This document shows positions 52,150 through 61,171 of a stretch of 64,000 nucleotides of DNA, in pieces. Below the pieces are notes generated by a model. That model saw only the letters and a program-made list of their open reading frames with translations. It did no database searches and was not told the DNA's origin. The DNA lies in NCBI RefSeq assembly GCF_036961565.1, contig NZ_JBAMDD010000011.1, positions 91,029 through 155,028 of the forward strand, read 5' to 3'. Both the position numbers and the translations under genes were made by a program. The first letter of the stretch is position 1; each line of letters starts with the position of its first letter. The stretch comes from Chitinimonas sp036961565 (GTDB taxonomy: Bacteria; Pseudomonadota; Gammaproteobacteria; Burkholderiales; Chitinimonadaceae).

Positions 52150-54116
52150 CATTCCCCGCTCAACAAGCGCCGCTCCGCCCGGCTCAGCATCTCCGGCCCC
52201 GCCAGCAGCACTACCACATCGCCGGCCATCAACACTTCCTCGCTGCCCGGCTCATCAATACGGCGCCCACCACGACGTAGGGTCTTCACCAGCACCCCCA
52301 TCTCGGCCAGATCCAGGTCGGCCAAGGGCTTGCCCACCGCCGCAGCCTGGGTGTCCAGCGCCACCGAGTGTAATCTGGGCTGAGCCTGCTCCTCCAGGCT
52401 ATCGTCGGTCGCACCACGGAAGAAACCCTTGAACAGGCTGTAACGCGCCTCCCGTGCGTCGCGTATGCGGCGTAGTACCCGGTTCAAGGGCACGCCCAGC
52501 AGCATCATCGCGTGCGAGGCCAGCATCAGGCTGCCCTCCATGATCTCTGCCACCACCTCGTCCGCCCCGGCTGCGCGCAGCCGTTCGATATCGGCATCAT
52601 CCCAGGTACGCACAATCACCGGCAGATCAGGCCGCTCCTCCCGCACCACATGCAATATCTTCAGCGCCGAGGGGGTGTGGTCATAGGTCACGATCAAGGC
52701 ACGGGCGCGGGTCAGGCCCGCCGACATCAGCACCTCGCGCCGGGTGGCGTCGCCAAACGACACATTCTCGCCGGCGGCCGCCGCCTCCTTCACCCGCTCA
52801 GGGTCCAGGTCCAAGGCATAGATATCTATTTGCTCCTGCTGCAGCAGCCGGGCCAGCGCCTGCCCACTACGGCCGTAGCCGCAAAGGATCACATGGTCCG
52901 AGGTCGCCATGGTTTTGGCCGCCAGCTGTGTCAGCCGCATGGCTTGCAGCATCCAGTCCGACGCAATAAAGCGGCGCACGATAGTCTCGGTCTGCTGGAT
53001 GAGAAAGGGCGCAGCCAGCATAGACAGCAGGATCGCCGCCAGCGCCACCTGCTCGGCCACCGGCGGCAGGATGCCCGAACCGGCCGCCAGCGCCAGCAGC
53101 ACAAAGCCGAACTCCCCACCCTGTGCCAGGGCAATACCGGTACGCACCGCCGTGCCGGGGCTGCGGCCGAACCAGCGGGTCAGGCCGGCAATGATGGCCG
53201 CCTTGCCCACCAGCAGAAACGCAAACACCAGCAGCACCGTCAGCAGCTCGCGCCAGACCGCCATCAGGTCCAGCCGCATGCCCACGGTAATAAAGAACAG
53301 CCCCAGCAACAAATCGCGGAACGGCCGGATATCCTCCTCCACCTGGTGGCGGTACTCGGTTTCGGCAATCAACATCCCCGCCAGAAACGCCCCAAGGGCC
53401 AGACTCAAACCCGCCAGTGAAGTGGCGTAAGAGATGCCCAGCGTCACCAGCAGCACATTCAGCACGAACAGCTCGGTAGAGCGCCCCTTGGCCACCAGAT
53501 GAAACAACGGCCGCAACAGCTTGGGGCCAAAGTACAGCAGTATCACCAAGGTCAGGACAATCTTGATCAAGGCCAGCCCCAGCACCAGCCACGGGTCGCC
53601 ACCCGCCCGGCCCAGGGCCGGAATCATGATCAGCAGCGGCACCACCGCCAGATCCTGGAACAGCAAAATCCCGATAGCGTGCTGCCCATGTATGGCATTG
53701 ATCTCCACCCGCTCGGCCAGCATCTTGCTGACGATGGCAGTAGACGACATGGCCAGGGCGCCACCCAGCGCCAGGCCCGCCTGCCACGGCAGGCCAAACA
53801 GCAATGCCGCCCCCATCACCAGCGCCATGCAGCTGACCACCTGGGCCGAACCCAGCCCAAACACCAGGGTACGCATGGCCGTCAGCTTGGCCAGGCTGAA
53901 CTCCAGCCCCAGGCTGAACATCAGGAACACCACGCCAAACTCGGCCAGCTCGGCCACCTCGGTAGAGCTGCCTATCAAGCCCAGCGCATGCGGGCCGATG
54001 GCGATACCCACCAGCAGATAGCCCAGCATGGCCGGCAGCTGGAAACGGCGGCAGAGCGTGACCACCGCCACAGCGGCAGCCAGGAGTAGCAGAACAGTCT
54101 CAAGCGCATGGTGCAT
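52149..54116 (-). CDS. CPA2 monovalent cation/proton antiporter with RCK domains (Kef-type)
   Basis: 655-residue Kef/YbaL-like protein. Residues about 1-385 form some 12 membrane helices of the Na+/H+ exchanger fold (LPAMLGYLLVGIAIGPHALG; LGAFLAGMLIAETEYRHQVE). From 407 a TrkA-N/RCK domain begins with the dinucleotide motif VILCGYGRSGQA, and residues about 570-650 match TrkA-C. Ion (K+ or Na+) and ligand are not resolved; no glutathione-binding ancillary gene is adjacent. It is divergent from kdsD. Confidence 0.9.
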   Translation of the reverse strand: MHHALETVLLLLAAAVAVVTLCRRFQLPAMLGYLLVGIAIGPHALGLIGSSTEVAELAEFGVVFLMFSLGLEFSLAKLTAMRTLVFGLGSAQVVSCMALVMGAALLFGLPWQAGLALGGALAMSSTAIVSKMLAERVEINAIHGQHAIGILLFQDLAVVPLLIMIPALGRAGGDPWLVLGLALIKIVLTLVILLYFGPKLLRPLFHLVAKGRSTELFVLNVLLVTLGISYATSLAGLSLALGAFLAGMLIAETEYRHQVEEDIRPFRDLLLGLFFITVGMRLDLMAVWRELLTVLLVFAFLLVGKAAIIAGLTRWFGRSPGTAVRTGIALAQGGEFGFVLLALAAGSGILPPVAEQVALAAILLSMLAAPFLIQQTETIVRRFIASDWMLQAMRLTQLAAKTMATSDHVILCGYGRSGQALARLLQQEQIDIYALDLDPERVKEAAAAGENVSFGDATRREVLMSAGLTRARALIVTYDHTPSALKILHVVREERPDLPVIVRTWDDADIERLRAAGADEVVAEIMEGSLMLASHAMMLLGVPLNRVLRRIRDAREARYSLFKGFFRGATDDSLEEQAQPRLHSVALDTQAAAVGKPLADLDLAEMGVLVKTLRRGGRRIDEPGSEEVLMAGDVVVLLAGPEMLSRAERRLLSGE

Positions 54117-54218
54117 AAAGGCGATCAGTGGCGGTCAACGGTGGAATTATACGAATACAGCAGGCTTTCGCCCGCCCACACGCGACATTACGCCCGGGAC
54201 GGGAACCAAACAGGAATA

Positions 54219-54246
54219 CTGACGTTCCCTTGGCATCCCTTATACT
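54219..54246 (+). promoter_or_regulatory. Promoter just upstream of kdsD (possible leaderless mRNA)
   Basis: CTGACG (54219-54224), 16 bases, TATACT (54241-54246). Only 8 bases separate the -10 from the kdsD ATG, so transcription would begin within a few bases of the start codon. No ribosome-binding site precedes the ATG, consistent with a leaderless or near-leaderless transcript. Confidence 0.5.
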
Positions 54247-54254
54247 GCCGCCTT

Positions 54255-55241
54255 ATGACGACCCAACACACCCCCAACGCAGCCGAGTTGCTGGCCTTGG
54301 CCCGCGACGTGCTGAATATCGAAGCGCAGGCCATACAGGCCGTGGCCGGGCGGCTGGACGACAGCTTTATTGCAGCCCACCAGCTGATGCTGGGCTGCCA
54401 GGGCCGTGTCGTGGTGGCGGGCATGGGCAAGTCTGGCCATGTCGGCCGCAAGCTGGCAGCCACCCTGGCCTCCACCGGCACACCCGCCTTCTTCATGCAC
54501 CCGGCCGAGGCCGCCCATGGCGACCTGGGCATGATCACCGCCGACGATATCGTGCTGGCCCTGTCCAACTCCGGCGAGAGCGATGAACTGGTCACCCTGC
54601 TGCCTGCCATCAAGCGCAAGGGTGCCCGGATGATTGCCATGACAGGCAATCCCGACTCCACCCTGGGCCAGGCCGCCGACATCCACCTGAACGCCCGGGT
54701 CGAGAAAGAAGCCTGCCCGCTCAACCTCGCCCCAACAGCCAGCACCACCGCCGCACTGGCCCTGGGCGACGCCCTGGCCGTCTGCCTGCTGGAAGCACGG
54801 GGCTTTGGTCGCGACGACTTTGCCCTCTCCCACCCCGGCGGCAGCCTGGGCCGGCGCCTGCTGGTGCATGTGCATGATGTCATGCGCCAGGGCGACGAAC
54901 TGCCCGTGGTCAAGCAAACCGCCAGCGTGCGCGACGCCCTGTTCGAGATTACCCGCAAAGGCCTGGGCATGACCGCCGTGGTCGACGACCACGGCACGCT
55001 GCAGGGCATCTTCACCGATGGCGACCTGCGTCGCGCCATGGATAGGGAGCTGGACCTCAAGGCCGTGGACATTGCCCAGCTCATGACCCGCAACCCCAAG
55101 ACCATCGCCGCCCACAAGCTGGCGGCCGAAGCCGTGCAGTTGATGGAGCAGGCCAAGGTCTATGTGGTCCTGGTACTGGATGAAGGCAAACTGGTGGGCG
55201 CCCTGCGCATGCACGATCTGTTGCGCGCCGGCGTGGTGTAA
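54255..55241 (+). CDS. kdsD: Arabinose-5-phosphate isomerase KdsD
   Basis: Converts ribulose-5-phosphate to arabinose-5-phosphate, first step of Kdo synthesis for lipopolysaccharide. The 328 residues have an SIS domain (GRVVVAGMGKSGHVGRKLAA, ALSNSGESDELVTLLPAIKR) and two C-terminal CBS domains (VMRQGDELPVV..., LMTRNPKTIAA...). The ATG at 54255 agrees with the family N-terminus; a longer upstream frame overlaps the promoter. First gene of the kdsD-rapZ cluster. Confidence 0.97.
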   Translation: MTTQHTPNAAELLALARDVLNIEAQAIQAVAGRLDDSFIAAHQLMLGCQGRVVVAGMGKSGHVGRKLAATLASTGTPAFFMHPAEAAHGDLGMITADDIVLALSNSGESDELVTLLPAIKRKGARMIAMTGNPDSTLGQAADIHLNARVEKEACPLNLAPTASTTAALALGDALAVCLLEARGFGRDDFALSHPGGSLGRRLLVHVHDVMRQGDELPVVKQTASVRDALFEITRKGLGMTAVVDDHGTLQGIFTDGDLRRAMDRELDLKAVDIAQLMTRNPKTIAAHKLAAEAVQLMEQAKVYVVLVLDEGKLVGALRMHDLLRAGVV

Positions 55242-55310
55242 GCCCTATACCTTTAAATATCGGATAGCACGCCAGCGCCTCAGGGCGATCAGGCAGACAA
55301 GGAAAATACG

Positions 55311-55826
55311 GTGCTGGAACGCGCACATAACGTAAGACTGATGATATTCGACGTCGATGGCGTCATGACCGACGGCAGCCTCTACTACACCGACAGCGGC
55401 GAAGAACTGAAAGCCTTCAACTCGCTCGATGGCCACGGCCTCAAGATGCTGCGGCAGTCCGGCGTGGCGCTGGCCATCATCACCGGTCGCAACTCCCGCC
55501 TGGTAGAGCACCGTGCCCGCAACCTGGGCATCGATCACCTGATCCAGGGCGCGCACGACAAGCTAGCCGCATTTGAGCAACTGCTGAGCGACACCGGCTT
55601 CAGCATGGCCGATTGCGGCTATATGGGCGACGATGTCATCGACCTGCCCGTCATGCGCCGCGTGGCCTTCGCCGTCGCCGTACCCGACTCCCCCACCCTG
55701 GTGCGCCAGCACGCCCACTACGTCACCGGCGCGCGTGGCGGCAACGGCGCCGTGCGGGAAGCCTGCGAAATCATCATGCAAGCCCAGGGCACCCTGGACG
55801 CACAACTGGCGCCCTATCTAAAGTGA
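55311..55826 (+). CDS. kdsC: 3-deoxy-D-manno-octulosonate 8-phosphate phosphatase KdsC
   Basis: HAD-family phosphatase releasing Kdo. The 171 residues start with GTG (AAGGAA upstream) and show FDVDGVMTDGSLYYTDSGEE (catalytic Asp pair), IITGRNS and GYMGDDVIDLPVM. Its stop overlaps the lptC start region. Tetramer-forming short HAD type. Confidence 0.97.
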   Translation: MLERAHNVRLMIFDVDGVMTDGSLYYTDSGEELKAFNSLDGHGLKMLRQSGVALAIITGRNSRLVEHRARNLGIDHLIQGAHDKLAAFEQLLSDTGFSMADCGYMGDDVIDLPVMRRVAFAVAVPDSPTLVRQHAHYVTGARGGNGAVREACEIIMQAQGTLDAQLAPYLK

Positions 55827-55828
55827 GC

Positions 55829-56404
55829 ATGCTGCCCGACCGCGCGGCCCGCGCCTTCCCCCTGCTACTGCTCGGCCTCCTGGCCGGCATGGCACTGCTG
55901 CTGGACCGCGCCACCAACCTGCCCTACTTCTCGCCCCCCGCCGGCAGCCGCGACCCCGACCTGACCATCAACCGCTTTGTGGCCACCGGCTACGGCCCCG
56001 ATGGCAAGCCGCTCTACCAGTTGACCGCCAGCGGCATGCGGCATTATCCGCATGATGATCACTCCGAGTTTGCAGATGCCCTGTTGGTACGCACCCTGCC
56101 CGGCGAGCCTACGCTCACCATCAATGCCGAAAAAGCCCGCATCACCGAAGGCGGCGACCGGGTTTTCTTCGAGCAGGATGTACGCATGCACCGCACTGCA
56201 GCAGCCGGCGTCGACGCGATGACACTCAAGAGCAGCCGCCTGCAGCTGGACATCACCCGTGGCCTGGCCAGCTCGGACGCCCCCGCCGACATGGTGAGCG
56301 GCGGCAACCGCATGCGCAGCACCGGCTTTGACTACGACCACCCGAACACACGCCTGAACCTGCGTTCCAATGTGAGCCTCTACTATGCCCCGCCTCAACG
56401 CTAA
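55829..56404 (+). CDS. lptC: LPS export protein LptC
   Basis: Bitopic inner-membrane protein linking LptB2FG to LptA. The 191 residues have one N-terminal membrane helix (FPLLLLGLLAGMALLLDRAT) and a periplasmic OstA-like fold (RFVATGYGPDGKPLYQLTAS, RVFFEQDVRMHR). ATG at 55829 is chosen; GTG two codons upstream is possible. It overlaps lptA by 20 bases. Confidence 0.93.
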   Translation: MLPDRAARAFPLLLLGLLAGMALLLDRATNLPYFSPPAGSRDPDLTINRFVATGYGPDGKPLYQLTASGMRHYPHDDHSEFADALLVRTLPGEPTLTINAEKARITEGGDRVFFEQDVRMHRTAAAGVDAMTLKSSRLQLDITRGLASSDAPADMVSGGNRMRSTGFDYDHPNTRLNLRSNVSLYYAPPQR

Positions 56405-56918
56405 GCTGCTGCTGACCAGCGCCCTGACCCTGCTGGCCCCCCTGGCCCTGGCCGAGAAGGCCGACAGCGGCAAACCCATCAATGTCGATGCCGGCCGCGT
56501 CAGCCAGGATCAGAAAACCGGTCGCTCCGTCTTGGAAGGCGGCGTCAGGCTGGTACAGGGCACCCTGTCACTGGACGCCGACCAGGCCGTGATCACCGAA
56601 CAGGCCGACGGCGAACAAACCGTCCAGGCCAGCGGCCGCCCCGTCAAGTTCAAGCAAAAGATGGAAGGCCAGGAAGTCTGGCTGGATGCCCGCTCCGACA
56701 AGCTCGACTACGACAGCAAGACCGGCGACGTCAAGCTGACCGGCAACGCCTGGCTCAAGCGCGGCCAGGATGAGCTGAGCGGCAGCCATATCGTCTACAA
56801 CAGCGTGACCGAGATCTTCCGGGCCGAAGGCAATGCCAGCGCCACACCCGGCACCGATGGCCGGGTAAAGCTGGTGATACAGCCCAAGAAAAAGCCCGAG
56901 AGCCAAGCTAAGCCATGA
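56385..56918 (+). CDS. lptA: LPS periplasmic bridge protein LptA
   Basis: Periplasmic beta-jellyroll protein forming the Lpt bridge. The 177 residues have a signal peptide (LLLTSALTLLAPLALA, cut before EKADS) and OstA repeats (GRSVLEGGVRLVQGTLSLDA, DVKLTGNAWLKRGQDELSGS). Tail is Lys/Pro-rich. It overlaps lptC and lptB (ATGA). Confidence 0.95.
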   Translation: MPRLNAKLLLTSALTLLAPLALAEKADSGKPINVDAGRVSQDQKTGRSVLEGGVRLVQGTLSLDADQAVITEQADGEQTVQASGRPVKFKQKMEGQEVWLDARSDKLDYDSKTGDVKLTGNAWLKRGQDELSGSHIVYNSVTEIFRAEGNASATPGTDGRVKLVIQPKKKPESQAKP

Positions 56919-57640
56919 CCGCACGCCTGTCCGCCCAGCACCTGCAAAAGCGCTACAAATCCCGCACGGTGGTCCGCGATGTCTCGCTGCACGTGGATGC
57001 CGGCGAGGTTGTCGGCCTTCTCGGCCCCAATGGCGCCGGCAAGACCACCAGCTTCTACATGATAGTCGGCATGGTCGCTCTCAACGGCGGCAAGATCTTC
57101 CTGGATGACGCCGAGATCACCCACCTGCCCATGCATCAGCGCTCCCGCCTGGGGCTGGGCTACTTGCCGCAGGAAGCCTCCATCTTCCGCCGCATGACCG
57201 TGGCGGAGAATGTGCGCGCCATACTGGAGCTGCATGTCACCAACAGCGAAACGATAGAACGCCGGCTGGACAGACTGCTGCGCGAGTTGAACATTGCCCA
57301 CCTGCGCGACAGCAGCGCCCTCTCGCTATCGGGTGGCGAACGCCGCCGCTGCGAGATTGCCCGCGCTCTGGCTGCCAACCCTCGCTTTATCCTGCTGGAC
57401 GAGCCCTTTGCCGGGGTAGACCCCATCGCCGTGATGGATATCCAGAAGATCATCCGCTTCCTCAAGGAGCGCAAGATCGGTGTACTGATTACCGACCACA
57501 ATGTGCGGGAGACGCTGGGCATCTGCGATCGCGCCTATATCATCAACGAAGGCAGCGTCCTGGCCTCGGGGAGCGCCGAAGAGATCGTCTATAACGACAA
57601 TGTCCGCCGGGTTTACCTAGGTGAGCATTTCAGGCTTTAG
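56915..57640 (+). CDS. lptB: LPS export ABC transporter ATPase LptB
   Basis: Cytoplasmic ATPase of LptB2FGC. The 241 residues contain Walker A GPNGAGKTT, the signature LSGGERRR, and Walker B FILLDEPFAGVDP with the switch His in LITDHNVRET. It overlaps lptA by 4 bases and rpoN follows 17 bases later, an order conserved in proteobacteria. Confidence 0.98.
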   Translation: MTARLSAQHLQKRYKSRTVVRDVSLHVDAGEVVGLLGPNGAGKTTSFYMIVGMVALNGGKIFLDDAEITHLPMHQRSRLGLGYLPQEASIFRRMTVAENVRAILELHVTNSETIERRLDRLLRELNIAHLRDSSALSLSGGERRRCEIARALAANPRFILLDEPFAGVDPIAVMDIQKIIRFLKERKIGVLITDHNVRETLGICDRAYIINEGSVLASGSAEEIVYNDNVRRVYLGEHFRL

Positions 57641-57657
57641 CCTGTTACCGTGTCAGC

Positions 57658-59118
57658 ATGAAACAATCCCTCCAACTCAAGCTCTCCCAGTCACTCACGC
57701 TTACGCCGCAGCTACAGCAATCCATCAAGTTGCTGCAGCTCTCCACGCTTGACCTGAACCAGGAGATAGAACGCTTCCTGCAGGACAACCCCATGCTGGA
57801 GCGCGAGGACGACAACGAGCCGGAAATCCACCCGGTACGCGAGGACGGCAGCCCGGTGGAGGTGACCGAGCCGCCCCCCTCGCTCGACGAGGCCCCCAGT
57901 ACCGATACCGCCGAACCCGATTTCGACATGGATGGCGCGCTGGGCGACAGCTACTGGAACGAAAGCGGCGGCGGGCGCCAGCGCGAAGACGATGACGAGT
58001 TCGACCCCCAGGCCAACGTCGCACGCATCAGCACCCTGCGCGAGCACCTGCTGGCCCAGCTGGGCCTGTTGCCCCTGAGCCAGCGCGACCATGCCGTGGC
58101 CAACCTGGTCATCGACGCGCTGGACGACGATGGCTACCTGGGCCTACCGTTGGTCGAAATCTTTGAGTTGATCCCCGAATCCCTGCGCGACGAACTGGAA
58201 ATCGAGCTGGAAGAACTGCAGGTCAGCCTGCAATTGATACGCCAGCTGGAACCTTGTGGCGTGGGCGCAGTCGATCTCAAGGACTGCCTGAAGTTGCAAT
58301 TACAGCAGTTGATGCAGCACGAACCGGCCAGCGGATTGGCACTTGAGATTGTGGCCGAGCACCTCGATTTATTGGCTAACAAGGACTACAGTAAGCTTAA
58401 GAAAACGCTGAAATGCGACGACACCGCCCTGCGAGCCGCGCAGTTGCTGGTACAGCGACTGAACCCACGGCCCGGAGCAGTGTTCGGCGAGACTGACACC
58501 CGCTACGTGGTAGCAGACGTGGTGGTGAAGAAGCTTCGCAACGGCTGGACGGTCCAGCTGAACGAAGCTGCGATGCCCAAACTCAAGGTCAACCAGTTGT
58601 ACGCCAACATCCTGCGGCAACATCGTGAAAACGGCACAGGCCTGTCCGGCCAGCTGCAGGAAGCCAAGTGGCTGATCAAGAACGTCCAGCAACGCTTCGA
58701 CACCATACTCCGCGTAGCACAGGCCATCGTCGAAAAGCAGCAGCGATTTTTCGAACACGGCGAAGTCGCCATGCGCCCCCTGGTGCTGCGCGATATTGCG
58801 GAGGAGCTGGACCTGCACGAATCGACCATCTCTCGGGTGACTACCCAGAAATACATGCTCACGCCGCGTGGCATCTATGAGTTCAAGTATTTCTTCGGCA
58901 GCCATGTAGATACCGACTCGGGCGGCGAATGCTCGGCCATCGCCATCAAAGCCCTTCTCAAACAACTGATACAGAACGAAGACCCCAAGAAACCACTGAG
59001 TGACAGTACGCTGGCCGAAGTGCTCGGCAAGCAGGGCATCAATGTTGCCCGCCGTACCGTCGCAAAGTACCGTGAAGCCTTGCAGATCCCTCCCGTGAAC
59101 CAACGAAAGTCCCTGTAG
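57658..59118 (+). CDS. rpoN: RNA polymerase sigma-54 factor
   Basis: Alternative sigma for enhancer-dependent promoters. The 486 residues show the Gln/Leu-rich region I (LKLSQSLTLTPQLQQSIKLL), an acidic region II (about 55-120), the core-binding domain, the HTH (LDLHESTISRVTTQKYMLTP) and the RpoN box (ARRTVAKYREALQIP). It could directly serve the promoter at 51375-51390. hpf follows after 43 bases. Confidence 0.98.
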   Translation: MKQSLQLKLSQSLTLTPQLQQSIKLLQLSTLDLNQEIERFLQDNPMLEREDDNEPEIHPVREDGSPVEVTEPPPSLDEAPSTDTAEPDFDMDGALGDSYWNESGGGRQREDDDEFDPQANVARISTLREHLLAQLGLLPLSQRDHAVANLVIDALDDDGYLGLPLVEIFELIPESLRDELEIELEELQVSLQLIRQLEPCGVGAVDLKDCLKLQLQQLMQHEPASGLALEIVAEHLDLLANKDYSKLKKTLKCDDTALRAAQLLVQRLNPRPGAVFGETDTRYVVADVVVKKLRNGWTVQLNEAAMPKLKVNQLYANILRQHRENGTGLSGQLQEAKWLIKNVQQRFDTILRVAQAIVEKQQRFFEHGEVAMRPLVLRDIAEELDLHESTISRVTTQKYMLTPRGIYEFKYFFGSHVDTDSGGECSAIAIKALLKQLIQNEDPKKPLSDSTLAEVLGKQGINVARRTVAKYREALQIPPVNQRKSL

Positions 59119-59161
59119 CCGCCCCGCAGCTAGGCGGCGTCCTTAACACAAGGAGAGTCGT

Positions 59162-59509
59162 ATGAACCTGACCATCAGTGGGCACCACCTCGACGTAACC
59201 CCAGCCATCCGCGAATACGTGCAGACCAAGCTGGAGAGGGTCACCCGCCACTTCGATCATGTGATCGACATGGGCGTCACCCTCAGCGTCGACAAGCTGC
59301 AGCAGAAGATAGAAGTGAATGTGCATCTGCGCGGCAAGGATATCCATGTGGAAGCCACCGAGCCCGATATGTACGCCGCCATAGACCTGGTGGCCGACAA
59401 GCTGGATCGGCAAGTGTTAAAGCACAAAGAAAAGCGATATGGAGACCGCCACACCGATGCCATGAAGCATCACGTAGAACCGGAAAGCCACGATCAGGCA
59501 GCCGCCTGA
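59162..59509 (+). CDS. hpf: Ribosome hibernation promoting factor
   Basis: Binds the 30S decoding region and promotes ribosome inactivation in stationary phase. The 115 residues begin MNLTISGHHLDVTPAIREYV and include VHLRGKDIHVEATEPDMYAA. It is the short form with a small His-rich tail and no long-HPF C-terminal dimerisation domain. AAGGAGAG lies before the ATG. Terminator follows. Confidence 0.96.
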   Translation: MNLTISGHHLDVTPAIREYVQTKLERVTRHFDHVIDMGVTLSVDKLQQKIEVNVHLRGKDIHVEATEPDMYAAIDLVADKLDRQVLKHKEKRYGDRHTDAMKHHVEPESHDQAAA

Positions 59510-59545
59510 CGGCGCCGTAGCAGTAAAGCGCAAGTGACGAGAGGG

Positions 59546-59580
59546 AACGGGAACGGTACAGGGACACCGTTCCCGTTTTC
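59546..59580 (+). terminator. Terminator after hpf
   Basis: Perfect 12-bp stem AACGGGAACGGT/ACCGTTCCCGTT with an 8-base loop and a T4 tract. It separates kdsD-hpf from ptsN-hprK-rapZ. Confidence 0.8.
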
Positions 59581-59642
59581 CATTCTGCTGCAGACCATGC
59601 CACACTGGCACCACACCCCCAGCACAAGCCGACTTTCACGCC

Positions 59643-59670
59643 TTGTCCTGGCCGCCCACCGGCGTACAAT
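59643..59670 (+). promoter_or_regulatory. Possible ptsN promoter
   Basis: TTGTCC (59643-59648), 16 bases, TACAAT (59665-59670). A 7-base inverted repeat GGCCGCC (59650-59656)/GGCGGCC (59671-59677) brackets the -10. It lies after the hpf terminator and 28 bases before the ptsN ATG, which has no visible ribosome-binding site. Confidence 0.45.
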
Positions 59671-59697
59671 GGCGGCCTATTCCAGCATTGCACAACC

Positions 59698-60153
59698 ATG
59701 GCCCTGATCGCCTCACTCCTGCCATTGACCAACGTCTTTCTCGATCTGGACTTGACCAGCAAGAAGCGCCTGTTCGAACAGGCCGGCCTCTTGTTCGAGA
59801 ACAGCCACGGCATCGCCCGCGCAGCCATCTTCGACGCCCTGTTCGCCCGCGAAAAGCTGGGCTCGACCGGGCTGGGCCAGGGTGTCGCCATACCGCACGG
59901 CCGCATCAAGGGCCTGAAGGAGGCCGTAGGGGTGTTTGTGCGCCTCAAGCAAGCCATCCCCTTCGAGGCGCCAGACGGCAAGCCAGTCAACCTCGCCTTC
60001 GTACTGATGGTGCCCGAACAGGCAACCGACCTGCATTTGCAGATCCTGTCGGAACTGGCACAGCTGTTCAGTGACAAAAAAATCCGCGAAGCGCTGAGCC
60101 AGGCCACCACACCGGAAGACGTGCACCAACTGCTCACCCACTGGCAAGCCTAA
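59698..60153 (+). CDS. ptsN: PTS-Ntr regulatory EIIA protein PtsN
   Basis: Terminal phospho-acceptor of the nitrogen PTS; regulates K+ transport, sigma-54-related and envelope functions in proteobacteria. The 151 residues contain the active-site region STGLGQGVAIPHGRIKGLKE with the phospho-His. It stands 71 bases upstream of hprK. Confidence 0.96.
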   Translation: MALIASLLPLTNVFLDLDLTSKKRLFEQAGLLFENSHGIARAAIFDALFAREKLGSTGLGQGVAIPHGRIKGLKEAVGVFVRLKQAIPFEAPDGKPVNLAFVLMVPEQATDLHLQILSELAQLFSDKKIREALSQATTPEDVHQLLTHWQA

Positions 60154-60223
60154 GCCACCGGGGCAGCCAGCCCCGGCCCGCCCCCGGCACCGTCGCTATC
60201 AGGCCTGATACAGAAACGGAACC

Positions 60224-61165
60224 ATGCCCCAAATCACCGTCCGCCAGCTGTTCATCGACAACGCAGAGAAACTGCGCCTGACCTGGCTGGCTGGCCAGAG
60301 TGGCGCCAACAATCTGCTGTCCAACGAGGCCGATAACCAGAAGCCGGCCCACGCCCTGGTCGGTCACCTCAATTTCGTCCACCCCAACCGCATTCAGGTA
60401 TTGGGCCTGGCCGAAATCGCCTACCTGCAGCAGGTAGAGGCCACCGCCCTGAAAAAGTCGTTGGACCACCTGTTCAGCACCGATATGGCGGCCATGATCA
60501 TCGCCAACGGCCAGCCAGCGCCCGATATGCTGCGCGAAGCCTGCGAACGCGCCCATGTCCCGCTACTGACCTCGCCCGAACAATCGCCCTACCTGATGGA
60601 CGTGCTGCGCTTCTATCTGGCCAAAGCGCTGGCCGTCTCCACCAACCTGCATGGCGTGTTCCTCGACGTGCTGGAGGTCGGTGTGCTGATTACCGGTGAA
60701 AGCGCCATGGGCAAGAGCGAACTAGCGCTGGAACTGATCTCGCGCGGCCACGGCCTGGTTGCCGACGACGTGGTGGAGCTCTACCGCATCGCCCCCGACA
60801 CCCTGGAAGGCCGCTGCCCGCCCCTGCTGCGCGACTTCCTCGAAGTACGCGGCCTGGGCGTGCTCAATATCCGCACCATCTTCGGTGAAACCGCCGTTCG
60901 CCCGCGCAAGAACCTCAAGCTCATCATCCACCTGACCAAGCAGGCCGAATCCATCACCCCGCTGGATAGGCTGCAGATGCAGGCCGCCACCCAGGCCGTG
61001 CTGGATGTGGCCATACGCAAGGTCGTACTGCCCGTCGCCGCCGGCCGCAACCTCGCCGTGCTGGTCGAGGCCGCCGTACGCAACTACATCCTGCAACTGC
61101 GTGGCATCGACTCCACCCGTGAGTTCATCGAGCGGCACCAACGTTTCATGGAATCAGGAGAATAA
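60224..61165 (+). CDS. hprK: HPr kinase/phosphorylase
   Basis: Phosphorylates and dephosphorylates a Ser of HPr; common in betaproteobacteria with an incomplete PTS. The 313 residues have an N-terminal MurF-like domain, the P-loop GESAMGKSELALELI, the HprK signature EVRGLGVLNIRTIFGE and a C-terminal helix. It is 6 bases upstream of rapZ and next to ptsN, as in Neisseria and relatives. Confidence 0.97.
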   Translation: MPQITVRQLFIDNAEKLRLTWLAGQSGANNLLSNEADNQKPAHALVGHLNFVHPNRIQVLGLAEIAYLQQVEATALKKSLDHLFSTDMAAMIIANGQPAPDMLREACERAHVPLLTSPEQSPYLMDVLRFYLAKALAVSTNLHGVFLDVLEVGVLITGESAMGKSELALELISRGHGLVADDVVELYRIAPDTLEGRCPPLLRDFLEVRGLGVLNIRTIFGETAVRPRKNLKLIIHLTKQAESITPLDRLQMQAATQAVLDVAIRKVVLPVAAGRNLAVLVEAAVRNYILQLRGIDSTREFIERHQRFMESGE

Positions 61166-61171
61166 GCGGCC

